Positions 44,223-52,536 of a stretch of 64,000 nucleotides of DNA are shown here, piece after piece (position 1 is the first letter of the stretch; the number at the start of each line of letters is the position of its first letter). A model generated the notes under the pieces. The model made no database searches. It worked only from the letters and a program-made list of their open reading frames with translations, and had not been told where the DNA came from. Source of the stretch: a bacterium 1XD42-76 (lineage in GTDB: Bacteria > Bacillota > Clostridia > Lachnospirales > Lachnospiraceae); contig QZDW01000005.1 of NCBI GenBank assembly GCA_009917545.1, positions 1 to 64,000 of the forward strand, written 5' to 3'. The translations under genes and the position numbers were made by a program.

Positions 44223-44951
44223 CTATCTCGCATTCCTATCAGCTCTTTTCTTCCTTAAAGCTTTTTGAATAATCTCATCCACATTACTTTCCTTTACTTT
44301 TTCCCCTTCATATTTTTGAGCTTGAAGCACTGCCTGTTTTGATAATGCCTCTTCACGTTCCTGTTCCATAAATAATTCTTTTAGGTTTTCTGAATCTAAA
44401 GCCGCTTTCAAAACCTGTATTGCATATTCAGAAATATTATCCCATCCGCCATACAGATTTTTTACTGCACAATCAATCTGCTGATAGCTTAAAGGCTCTC
44501 CCATTCTTTCCTGTTCACCCAAAATCCCAATAATATCAGACAAATCTTTCTTATAACGTCTCCCGGACATTAATTTCATGGCAACAAGATATTCCGCGCT
44601 AATTGTCCTGATATTCAACACATTAGAATAGGTACGGTAATACTTAGAGTATTGCGATAATTTAGGACTATATGAACTCGTATTCTTAAAATCTGCATTC
44701 AGCCAACCATTTGGCAAACCGAGACGGTCTCCTACTGAATTAACCGCCCCCTTCATGGCCGATGATGCTGTTATGACCGCATCTATATCATAGGTCATTT
44801 CACGAAACCCATAATTGGCAAGGATTGCCGCGCCTCCAACTAACACAATCTCAGCAGGCATATTTTTTCCATTTCTCTTCCAAAACTCTTTTGCAAGTTC
44901 CTTCAAATAATAATCCAAATTTTCTTTGGTAAAACCTTTCTCAACAGACAT
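44223..44951 (-). CDS. DUF6036/AbiEii-like nucleotidyltransferase (putative toxin)
   Basis: 242 residues with the nucleotidyltransferase signature EIVLVGGAAILANYGFREMTYDIDAVI (GG...D-x-D). RTISAEYLVAMKLMSGRRYKKDLSDI forms the second conserved block. The family is linked to toxin-antitoxin and abortive infection modules; it may modify tRNA or another target. Its start overlaps the upstream HTH gene by 11 nt, so the pair is coupled. Confidence 0.82.
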   Translation of the reverse strand: MSVEKGFTKENLDYYLKELAKEFWKRNGKNMPAEIVLVGGAAILANYGFREMTYDIDAVITASSAMKGAVNSVGDRLGLPNGWLNADFKNTSSYSPKLSQYSKYYRTYSNVLNIRTISAEYLVAMKLMSGRRYKKDLSDIIGILGEQERMGEPLSYQQIDCAVKNLYGGWDNISEYAIQVLKAALDSENLKELFMEQEREEALSKQAVLQAQKYEGEKVKESNVDEIIQKALRKKRADRNAR

Positions 44952-45528
44952 TCCTTATCTCGCTTTCTATAATATTAAACCTCAAAAATTCGGGAATCGC
45001 TTCTTTTAAACATTGTTCTTTCCTATCAAGGGAACCATCCAATTTTGCAGCAAGAACAACATCCCACGGATATAACGGCTCCGGCAATGTACAATTCCTT
45101 ATATCTTCATAATCATTGCACAATGGAAGTCCATTTTCCCTGCTTAAGTAATCTACCATAGCCAGAAGATAAAAGCTTTCCCGATACCATTGTCGTTCCC
45201 AATAAGCCCTTATTTGATTTTCTTTTAAAATATCAATAATAAAGTCCATATCCCCCTTATCTTTCACTAAATGGCAGATATTACTTTTATATATTTCAAA
45301 ATCTTTTAAATTGGGGGCATTTTCATCTTCTCTAAAACATTCTATCAAAAGTTCTTCCATTGTCACATGGAGCGTCCTCGCTAATTTATATATTGTTTCT
45401 GCTGTACATTTTTCAATCCTAGTTTTTCCCTTCACAATATCTGACAATGTAGAATATGGTACATGGCTTTCCTTAGCACACTGATAAACAGAAATCTGCC
45501 TTTCCTTTAACAAACTCATCAATTCCAT
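44941..45528 (-). CDS. XRE-family HTH protein with C-terminal helical domain (putative antitoxin)
   Basis: 195 residues. The HTH is LLKERQISVYQCAKESHVPYSTLSDIVKGKTRIEKCTAETIYKLARTLHVTMEELL. The C-terminal half (RESFYLLAMVDYLSRENGLPLCNDYEDIRNCTLPEPLYPWDVVLAAKLDGS) is a partner domain seen with nucleotidyltransferase toxins. Probably the antitoxin and repressor of the pair. Confidence 0.8.
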   Translation of the reverse strand: MELMSLLKERQISVYQCAKESHVPYSTLSDIVKGKTRIEKCTAETIYKLARTLHVTMEELLIECFREDENAPNLKDFEIYKSNICHLVKDKGDMDFIIDILKENQIRAYWERQWYRESFYLLAMVDYLSRENGLPLCNDYEDIRNCTLPEPLYPWDVVLAAKLDGSLDRKEQCLKEAIPEFLRFNIIESEIRNVC

Positions 45529-45617
45529 TTCTCATTCTCCATTTCATGGATTCTTTTTCTATTGATTATAGCGGTATATCGTGACAGTGTCAAGAAATGA
45601 AAATCTAATACATAATA

Positions 45618-45971
45618 TCAAAAAACCCCTGTAAATGGCATTCCCACACCATTTACAGGGGGTTCTTCATTCAAAATAACCAGGCAAACTTCGCTTATGC
45701 ATTCATCTGTTTTGCGAACTTTTAGCAGAAGCCCTGGATTTATGCTGGTTTGAGCGATATCCGCATTTGAGTTTACCAGACCTTTGGTTGGTAAAAGTTT
45801 TTTGCCTCTGATTTTGGTATCAAAATTGAGGAATTTTGAAAGTTGGTAAAATGGTTTGGGGAATTGGTAAAACTGCTCTAATTCCTTTAGTTCCTCTTCT
45901 GTAAATGCTAGTTCTTTTTTCATCTCTTCAGTCATGATATTCATATTTACCATAATAAATTTCTCTCTCAA
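45618..45971 (-). CDS. Hypothetical protein, doubtful
   Basis: 117 residues starting with MTEEMKKELAFTEEELKELEQF, then FYQLSKFLNFDTKIRGKKLLPTKGL. No family recognised. The last 15 codons lie inside a terminator hairpin (45621-45662), and a decayed copy of residues 35-90 exists at 50895-51080. It may be a gene end overrunning into DNA that is really a repeat. Confidence 0.35.
   Translation of the reverse strand: MREKFIMVNMNIMTEEMKKELAFTEEELKELEQFYQFPKPFYQLSKFLNFDTKIRGKKLLPTKGLVNSNADIAQTSINPGLLLKVRKTDECISEVCLVILNEEPPVNGVGMPFTGVF
45621..45662 (-). terminator. Strong terminator
   Basis: On the minus strand CCCCTGTAAATGG, loop TGTGGGAATG, CCATTTACAGGGG, then TTTTTT. Confidence 0.85.
45700..45890 (-). 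repeat. Direct repeat copy A (partner at 50895-51080)
   Basis: Shares with copy B the order TTTTGCGAACTTTT, TGGATTTATGC, TTACCAGA, TTGGTAAA, CCTCTGATTT, AAAATTGAGGAATTTTGA and AGTTGGTAAAA, with indels between them. Same orientation as copy B. Copy A is open as protein; copy B has stops. Confidence 0.7.
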
Positions 45972-46035
45972 AATCCATCATTGATATTAAGCACCGTCCT
46001 GCTAATTCCAGTAAGCCATCTCTTTTGCTGCAGAA

Positions 46036-46299
46036 TCAATCCTTATAGTGCCCCTTACAGGATTTCACAATAATTTGGTTATCTGAAACCTCATAAACTA
46101 AACGATTGGCTTCATCGATTCGCCTGCTGAATGAACCGGATTTTCCATATTTCAGCGGCTCAGGCTTTCCAATTCCATGTAATACTCCATCTCTCTCTAT
46201 GCTTTGCAATAACTGATTGATCCTTTTTAATATCTTTTTATCCTGTGTCTGCCAATAGAGATATTCACTCCATCCTTCTTCTGCAAAAGTGATTTTCAT
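46036..46299 (-). CDS. yoeB: YoeB/Txe-family toxin
   Basis: 87 residues: MKITFAEEGWSEYLYWQTQDKKILKRINQLLQSI and GIGKPEPLKYGKSGSFSRRIDEANRLVYEV, with a typical KSCKGHYKD end. The conserved Glu, Arg and C-terminal His/Tyr form the ribosome-dependent mRNA cleavage site. The gene follows yefM by 3 nt. Confidence 0.95.
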   Translation of the reverse strand: MKITFAEEGWSEYLYWQTQDKKILKRINQLLQSIERDGVLHGIGKPEPLKYGKSGSFSRRIDEANRLVYEVSDNQIIVKSCKGHYKD

Positions 46300-46302
46300 A
46301 AA

Positions 46303-46560
46303 CTATTCCTCCATGGCCAGAAGTTCATCCATGGTTTTTGTTACCACCTGCCCGTTTTTGACCTGTTCATCTGCCCTGCTTAATTTTGCCAAATACTCAA
46401 CATTCTTTTTGGCCTTTTCTAATTCATTGTACTCTGATTCTGATATAATAACCACATTCTTATTCTCTTTACGAGATACGATTACCGTCTCCCCGCTAAA
46501 AGCCATATCAAAATATTTTTTTATATTTGCTCTTACATCCATCTGTTTTGTCGCGATCAT
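46303..46560 (-). CDS. yefM: YefM/Phd-family antitoxin
   Basis: 85 residues: VRANIKKYFDMAFSGETVIVSRKENKNVVIISESEYNEL is the Phd/YefM DNA-binding fold. It neutralises YoeB and represses the operon with it. AAGGGGTGCGCT lies before the start ATG. Confidence 0.93.
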   Translation of the reverse strand: MIATKQMDVRANIKKYFDMAFSGETVIVSRKENKNVVIISESEYNELEKAKKNVEYLAKLSRADEQVKNGQVVTKTMDELLAMEE

Positions 46561-46656
46561 AGCGCACCCCTTCCAGTACTTAAAACCGTACTATTTATTG
46601 TACTAAATATTATATGTTAATTGGTACATATTAGTCAATAAAATATATATTTTTCT

Positions 46657-46767
46657 TTATTCCCCCATTTGCTTCAACTTTCTTCTGGCTGTTCTCCGAT
46701 TTCTCCTCTTATATTTTCTATCAAATTTATCTTCGTAGGATAACTGTTTCCAAAATCCCTTCCGCAT
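46657..46767 (-). CDS. Small basic protein, 36 residues
   Basis: MRKGFWKQLSYEDKFDRKYK followed by RRNRRTARRKLKQMGE; 16 of 36 residues are Lys or Arg. AAGAGGC lies 7 nt before the ATG. It starts 22 nt after the stop of the primase-helicase gene on the same strand, so it is probably co-transcribed. Possibly nucleic-acid binding; no family known to me. Confidence 0.5.
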   Translation of the reverse strand: MRKGFWKQLSYEDKFDRKYKRRNRRTARRKLKQMGE

Positions 46768-46789
46768 GATAATTGCCTCTTTCCAATTC

Positions 46790-49093
46790 TCATTCCTCTT
46801 TCAGAGCTATCTCCAATAATTCTGCCGCTATCTGAGCCGACCTAACCCTTATCAAATTGTCCCATACATCTTCCTTGCCAAGAAGGTTCATTCCGCCATG
46901 CCAGACAAGTTCATCATCCAGGACAGAAAAGTGCTCTTCCACATTTTCTTTTATGATAACATGAATACCACTTTCCCGCATAGTATCAATAAGTCTTTGG
47001 CAAAATTCCGGACTGCCATAGGCAATATTCTGCGGCTCTGTCGTAATTACCATAACTTTGCAGCCTGCTTCCTGCCTTGCTTTCACAAGACATAAAAAAC
47101 GATCCACCTTGTCTTCGGTAATCTCCGGGCTGGACACGATAATCTTCTTCTCAGATTCTACAATATCCTGTTCGAATACATCCATATAGCTGCCGCTGTC
47201 ATAAATTGCGTTCACGTTCTGCTTTGCCAAAACACCATTTGCAATCAGTTCAAAGCCTGTTCTCTTATAGGTACGAAGCCTTTTTACATACATATTGTCA
47301 AAAACCCGGATATGGGAATCAATATAATCGTAGACAATCACTTCCTTCTTTCCCTCATAATCCCGGTTTAGTCTGCCAATGTACTGCTCCAGCCTTCCCT
47401 CAAATGATACTGGAGCCGCCAACATCAGGGTATCAAGTCTTGGGTAATCGAATCCCTCGCCAATCTTCTGTCCCGTTGCCACCAAGATCAGGCTCTCATC
47501 CTCTGAAACTTCTTTAAGGCGCTGCCTTATGGATGAATTCTCTTTATCACTGTTATCTCCATAAAAGAGAAACACATGGTCTGCACCTTTTTGTAAATTC
47601 TCATACAAATATTTCGCCTGTTCCTTATATCTGGTCAAAATAACCGGAGTCCTTCCATCCTTAACACAAGCCCTGGTATCTTCAAGAATCATGTCATTTC
47701 TTACCGTGCTATTGCCAATCAATGCATAGGCTCCATTGATATCTCCCCTATCCTCTCTTGTATCTATTACCCTCGTATATCTCGGATACACATAATGACC
47801 GATCCCCTGCTCTATAGCCCGTTCTTTTGCCGTGTAGCTGTGCCGGACCGGCCCAAGCAGCATATGGATGATCTTCTCCAGATTATCGCCCCGCTTTGGA
47901 GTTGCAGTTACTCCATAAACATATCTGGCGTTTACCTTTTGCAGAACTTGGGTTGCAGTTGCGGAGCCTGCGTGATGGCACTCATCCACAATGACCATTC
48001 CATAGGAATTGATTCTTTTATTGAATTTTCCTTTGCTGTACATGGAGCCAATCATGGCTACATCAATAATACCCGTGAGAGTATTCTTGTTTCCATGCAG
48101 GATGCCGATCACACTGTCTCTTCGTTTCTCACGCCCTGTTTTCGTTTTATAAAAAGGCGGTTCCTCATCTATGGTCAGAAACTTATTCAGTTCTTCCACC
48201 CACTGTTCCAGCAGATCTTTACTTTGAAGCAGAATGAGCGTATTCACTTTTTTCTCCGATATAAGATAACTGCACACCACCGTTTTACCAAATGCGGTAG
48301 CCGCGCTTAAAACACCGTGGTCATAGGCAAGAAGCCTATGCGCTGCCAAATCCTGCTGTGTTTTCAAGTCTCCCCGGAAAGATACCCGGATTGGTCTTCC
48401 CTTTTCTCTCTGATCTTCTATCTCACATTCAATCCCCGCTTCTTTTGCGGACAAAATCAGATTGTCTCTCAAGCCTCGGGGAATGGCGATGTAGCCATCC
48501 ACATCTTTTCCCATATACACAGCGCTGAAATTATTATAGTTGGAATAGCCTAACCGCTTATTTTTATAAAATATAGGATTATCGAAAGCCGCCATGCTCC
48601 TGATCTGGTTCTGAAGCCTGGGCATCAGATTCAGAGTGTCAACATAGATCCCGTCGCCCAGTACAATGTGCATTTTCCCTACAACATCGGACTTTATAAA
48701 ACCGACTTTTTTCTTCCAGGGTTTCGGTCTGTTCTGTATCGTTACAGCAGCCGATATCCCCGTAGTTTGTGACAGTTCTCCCTGCCACTTTGCCATAAGA
48801 CGCTCTATCTCATCATTTCCAAGCTTCTCTGTCCGATTTAACAGAACGTCCCATTGATCCGGATATGCATTCCAGTTCTTATCCACAAAAGCGCTGTTGC
48901 CGTTTTTAAGCGCCCCTCCCTGCAATGGCAGCGCGATCAGATTTCCAATACCACTTGCTGCGTCCCGAGAGGGATACATTCGGTCATAATAATGGAAAGA
49001 CTTTAAATTGATGGAAGCAGAACCTTTGTCCAGTAACAAAAATCCAAAGTTTCTTGCCAAAGACGCAGATATGGGTTTCTTAAAAAAATCCAC
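46790..49093 (-). CDS. TOTE-type primase-helicase, helicase and PLD part (3' of a frameshift)
   Basis: 767 residues in one frame, the continuation of 49003-49737. It holds a superfamily 2 helicase: Walker A SAATAFGKTVV, motif II MVIVDECHHAG, motif III VYGVTATPKR, and C-terminal LILVATGQKIGEGFDYP with QYIGRLNRDYEGKKEV. After residue 600 comes a phospholipase D-like region (IIVSSPEITEDKVDRFL...VLDDELVWHGGMNLLG). Such proteins act in nucleic-acid conflict (defence) systems. Split from the primase half by one missing base in a poly-A tract; MDFFKK is not a natural start. Confidence 0.85.
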   Translation of the reverse strand: MDFFKKPISASLARNFGFLLLDKGSASINLKSFHYYDRMYPSRDAASGIGNLIALPLQGGALKNGNSAFVDKNWNAYPDQWDVLLNRTEKLGNDEIERLMAKWQGELSQTTGISAAVTIQNRPKPWKKKVGFIKSDVVGKMHIVLGDGIYVDTLNLMPRLQNQIRSMAAFDNPIFYKNKRLGYSNYNNFSAVYMGKDVDGYIAIPRGLRDNLILSAKEAGIECEIEDQREKGRPIRVSFRGDLKTQQDLAAHRLLAYDHGVLSAATAFGKTVVCSYLISEKKVNTLILLQSKDLLEQWVEELNKFLTIDEEPPFYKTKTGREKRRDSVIGILHGNKNTLTGIIDVAMIGSMYSKGKFNKRINSYGMVIVDECHHAGSATATQVLQKVNARYVYGVTATPKRGDNLEKIIHMLLGPVRHSYTAKERAIEQGIGHYVYPRYTRVIDTREDRGDINGAYALIGNSTVRNDMILEDTRACVKDGRTPVILTRYKEQAKYLYENLQKGADHVFLFYGDNSDKENSSIRQRLKEVSEDESLILVATGQKIGEGFDYPRLDTLMLAAPVSFEGRLEQYIGRLNRDYEGKKEVIVYDYIDSHIRVFDNMYVKRLRTYKRTGFELIANGVLAKQNVNAIYDSGSYMDVFEQDIVESEKKIIVSSPEITEDKVDRFLCLVKARQEAGCKVMVITTEPQNIAYGSPEFCQRLIDTMRESGIHVIIKENVEEHFSVLDDELVWHGGMNLLGKEDVWDNLIRVRSAQIAAELLEIALKEE

Positions 49094-49737
49094 ACATGGG
49101 CCCCTCTCCCTGACCGGGATCTCTCTACCAATGGTGTAATGCCGTTAAGTTCACACATCATCCTGATGGCATCCACTTCCTCATGCCACTCCTCATCCAT
49201 GTTTGCGAAATCTGTCTGCTCCGCGTCTTTTTCATGGTTGTCAAAATCAAATACAAGAAACCGGCATGTGCCATCTGCAAGAAGAGGATATACCCCTAAC
49301 ACATCAGAACCATCTTCTTTCATCCCGAGTAAATGGTTCATGAGTTTCTCCGGTGTAAGCTTTGTCCACTCCCTATGTTCACATACCTCGCAGCTTTGCT
49401 TCTCACCCTGCTGCTTTGGACAAAGGCGGTTATCCCAGCGATTATTACACTGCGGAAAATACCCGCCTTTCGCTCCTCTTTTTGCATATACATCGGTTCT
49501 GCCCCAGAACATGGAAAAATACCGGTTTGCCAGTTCCCGCGTGATAAATTGGTTCTGAATACGCCCTCCCTGATCCGGATCGTATTCCTGGGTGTTTTCT
49601 ATTTTTCCCGCAAACATATTTTCCGTTTCATAGGGAATATTGGCTTTATCCAGCTGTTGTTTCAGTCTTTTATTTTCATCCTGAAGACTCCGTACTAATC
49701 TCCGAAGAGAATCCAGATTATATGCTTCTATATTCAT
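49003..49737 (-). CDS. TOTE-type archaeo-eukaryotic primase part (5' of a frameshift)
   Basis: From MNIEAYNLDSLRRLVRSLQDENKRLKQQL (coiled coil) the protein continues into an archaeo-eukaryotic primase domain. Visible are a zinc-type cysteine cluster (CNNRWDNRLCPKQQGEKQSCEVC), the catalytic DxD in CRFLVFDFDNH and the nucleotide-binding SRSGRGAHVWIF. At the poly-A tract 49082-49088 (T7 on the coding strand) the frame is lost and ends 24 codons later. With one more T the reading would be VWIFFKKPISASLARNFG, joining the helicase. Whole gene 46790-49737, about 980 residues. Confidence 0.82.
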   Translation of the reverse strand: MNIEAYNLDSLRRLVRSLQDENKRLKQQLDKANIPYETENMFAGKIENTQEYDPDQGGRIQNQFITRELANRYFSMFWGRTDVYAKRGAKGGYFPQCNNRWDNRLCPKQQGEKQSCEVCEHREWTKLTPEKLMNHLLGMKEDGSDVLGVYPLLADGTCRFLVFDFDNHEKDAEQTDFANMDEEWHEEVDAIRMMCELNGITPLVERSRSGRGAHVWIFLRNPYLRLWQETLDFCYWTKVLLPSI

Positions 49738-50100
49738 GAAATCTACACCCCTGCAATGTGTATTTCTGTATTTTATCCCCAATCCTCTACTATTAATCCG
49801 TTCACTTTGACAAAGTCATCTATATGATTGCTCATCAATATTAACGTCTGATTTTTCACACACTGTAATCAATGCTTCCTATAGACTTATAGGTATCCTC
49901 TCTTCCTCAGCGGCTCTGCCTTCTCCCTGCCCAAACCTATGCTGCCAGGCTTCTGCCATTTTCAAATATTGGGGCTGTTGCCATAATGATCTGCTCCTTA
50001 TGACTGCAATTATCAAAAATCGGAGAGAATTGCACTTAAGTTCTCCTCTCCGATTGCTTCCAACATGTCCCATATATTGACTACTCTGTATTCTTTCATT
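49738..50100. other. Intergenic region upstream of the primase-helicase gene
   Basis: No gene recognised. It contains an inverted repeat CGGAGAG/CTCTCCG around 50021-50060 and a few minus-strand codon-like stretches (QYLKMAEAWQHRFGQGEG) that may be gene debris. Confidence 0.4.
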
Positions 50101-50276
50101 TTATCGAACCCTCTTGGACATCAAGCTCCGTATCTCGTCTATATTTGTCATCTGGCGACTCACCGGTGCGGATGGCTCTCTTTTGGGATCATCTGCCAAA
50201 GCATCAAAATCTTTGATAAAAGATATTTTTTCGAATCAGTAATCTTTACATTGGTCAGTATACTGGATGTAGCCAT
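50101..50276 (-). pseudogene. Small conserved protein, one-base frameshift
   Basis: MATSSILTNVKITDSKK in one frame and ISFIKDFDALADDPKREPSAPVSRQMTNIDEIRSLMSKRVR in the next, together a typical 58-residue protein of clostridial mobile regions ('MATSSILTNVxI..PxKAExFIxA...DPKRxPSAP'). The shift lies in the A-run near 50228. Function unknown; often beside toxin genes. Confidence 0.55.
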
Positions 50277-50439
50277 TCTATCGCCTCTTCTTCAACAAAA
50301 CACTTGTTTTTCTACTTTTATTTTTATCTTATCATCTCAGGTCCCTTTTTTCAATCGGGTTATGCAATTTTCAGATTCTCAATCATTTGTTGTCACTTTG
50401 CGATTATTTCCTATTTTAATATATAAACCTCACTGAAGC

Positions 50440-50680
50440 ATCTACGCCATCCCCAAGTTGTCCAATTCTCCCAATTCAGCAACCTCCATAGCCTTTCCAA
50501 ACTTTCCACTTTCTTCCTACTTCTCATCCGCCATATAAGTATAAATGTCAATTGTTGTATTGTAATGCTGATATTCTATGATACCCTGCACCACCTTTGG
50601 CTGCATATCTGCCTCAAAGCATCAGCGGCAGAATATGTGACATATGGCATGGAAATATAAATCCTCAGAATACAATGTTT
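50440..50680 (-). pseudogene. Decayed tyrosine integrase C-terminal relic
   Basis: Parallel to the intact-like integrase 3' end at 57220-57450: shared are TGCCTTTCCAAA-like, TAAATATCAATGGTTGT-like, TGTAATGCTG, CTTTGGCTGCATATCTGCCTCAAA-like and GGCATGGAAATAT-like blocks in the same order. The active-site Tyr region is in the copied part, but frames are broken. A trace of an earlier related element. Confidence 0.65.
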
Positions 50681-50894
50681 TCATAGGATTGATTTACATA
50701 TTCCGTCGTGAATACTGGATATTTTTAATTTCATACTACTTCACTGTTTATTTTTCGGTCAAAATAATTTGTTTTTGAACTATTTTTCATAAATATTTTC
50801 TTGTGCTACAATCCAAATTCCAGTTTCATAAAAGAAAAGAGCCCCAGATCTCTCTGAAGCCCTTCAATCTTTACTATTAGATCCAAACAGACTA

Positions 50895-51080
50895 TCTTAC
50901 ATAGCCCCCATCTGCTTTGCGAACTTTTTACAGAAATGCTGGATTTATGCGGAGTTAAGGGGAATCCTATTTTATTTTTACCAGATTTTACGTTGGTAAA
51001 TGGTTTTCTCCTCTGATTTCGGTATTAAAATTGAGGAATTTTGATAGTTGGTAAAACTGTTTCAAAAGTTGGTAAAAATT
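50895..51080 (-). repeat. Direct repeat copy B (partner at 45700-45890)
   Basis: Degenerate copy of the repeat; reading as protein it gives FYQLSKFLNFNTEIRGENHLPT and then stops. It lies directly 3' of the GTPase operon. The flanking 50680-50894 holds no gene. Confidence 0.65.
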
Positions 51081-51120
51081 ACAATTGTCTAATACTAATT
51101 CAGGGCAAAATCAACCTTTA

Positions 51121-51766
51121 TCAATTCACTAAATTCACATTATATCCCTTCCGCAATAATCCTCTCCTTATCCGAAGACACTTATCCCACGCAAAACAAT
51201 CCTCAACCTCTGGCAAGAAGTTCTGGAATCTATTCCATGTATCAAAATCCAAATCATTTCCTTTTGCCTTTTGATAAATCGGTCCTACAACTGCTTTCAC
51301 CATCAAATCACTAAATTGATATGAAGAACCAAAAATGACAGATATCAATTGAAGTATGCATTTCGTTCTTATATCTTCATTTTGCTCTAACTCAATAAAA
51401 TCCACATATATCTTTTCCCATATTTCTTTATTTATATCATTTACATCTATTTTGGTCAGATCAACATTTAAAAATAAATCCAGACGATATTGACGGAATG
51501 GAATAACATTTATATACGCGAACACCACTTTCTGATTCTGAAGCAATATCGGTATCCAATTCTGATATTTCTTTTCTTCTATTTTTGCCCCTTTTTCCAT
51601 CAAACCATATATGATTGGAAAAATATCATCTCCATAAAACTCGTAAATATCATTTGCTATATTTTCAGTTCCATATTTTACAATGGTTGCCAGGACGGAT
51701 TCTTTTAATCCTTGTTGTAATTTTCTATTCGTGATGGATTTCCTTCCTGTAATTTGATTTTTTCTT
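51121..51766 (-). CDS. Last gene of the GTPase operon, unknown helical protein, start unclear
   Basis: The open frame runs from a stop near 51767 to 51121: ITNRKLQQGLKESVLATIVKYGTENIANDIYEFYGDDIFPIIYGL, then KKYQNWIPILLQNQKVVFAYINVIPFRQYRLDLFLNVDLTKID and FLPEVEDCFAWDKCLRIRRGLLRKGYNVNLVN. It overlaps the end of the second GTPase gene by about 60 nt but no ATG or GTG with a ribosome binding site is visible in the overlap; TTG/ATG around 51600-51606 could start a shorter form. Unknown family; probably a partner or GTPase-activating subunit. Confidence 0.5.
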
Positions 51767-52535
51767 TCTTATCACTGAAATCTCCTCCTTGTGCACTAAC
51801 TCCCCATATCTGATATTCTACTTTATCTATATTAGACTTCAAATACTGATAAAGTAATGGTAATTCGATCTGTAAATAATCCTTTGGAAGAAGCCGTTCC
51901 TGTACAAATTCCTTTTCTACTTTATCCCAAGCTGATATAATAAATTTAATCCGAGCCTTTTCTTCTTTTATAAAAAGAATACATTGTAATAAATCAACCA
52001 CTTCTGCCTGATTTGTTTTTTCATCCTTACGTTTCACAATATTTTCAATTGACAAATCATCGCGCCTTTCTAAATCAGTTTTTTTTCTTTCTTCCAACAT
52101 TTTCATAGCACTTTTTTCTTGAACTCCTAAATACTCAGGTTTTACCATAGTATTCGTATTAATGAAAAACAGAATTTCCTCTGCATCTTTCAGTTTATCA
52201 GCAATGCTTTTTAATATTCGCCTATCTCGTACAAAATCCCGAAAAACTTCTCCAGATGAATCAGGAAGTATCAAATCTAATCTCTTCCCTTTGTCATCAG
52301 TCAATGGAAATTGGACTCGATACTATGTTTTATTAAGTGTTCTGTCAACTTCTTTACAAGCAAGTAGATTCTGAATTTGCTTTTCTATATGTTCCATCCC
52401 CTCTGGAACTTCTAGAACATCCATATGGAGTAGTGTTTCTATATCAGCCTCTGATACTAATCTACATAATGATGCTAAATATGTTGTTTTTCCGCTCGAA
52501 GGCATTCCGACCATATAATAAGTTTTCTTTAACAT
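51705..52535 (-). pseudogene. Second GTPase of the operon, with in-frame amber codon
   Basis: MLKKTYYMVGMPSSGKTTYLASLCRLV carries a P-loop. The frame meets TAG at 52323-52325 after CKEVDRTLNKT, then continues without shift YRVQFPLTDDKGKRLDLILPDSSGEVFRDFVRDR. DSSGE is a DxxG-type switch II motif, and FIISAWDKVEKEF contains a degenerate NKxD-like block. It closely matches the layout of small conflict-system GTPases acting as pairs. TGG to TAG or CAG to TAG would explain the stop. It overlaps the first GTPase gene by 3-8 nt. Confidence 0.7.
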
Positions 52536-52536
52536 A

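Noticed and set aside
49879-50073. 64-codon minus-strand frame
   Set aside because: No start signal and unnatural composition; likely debris.
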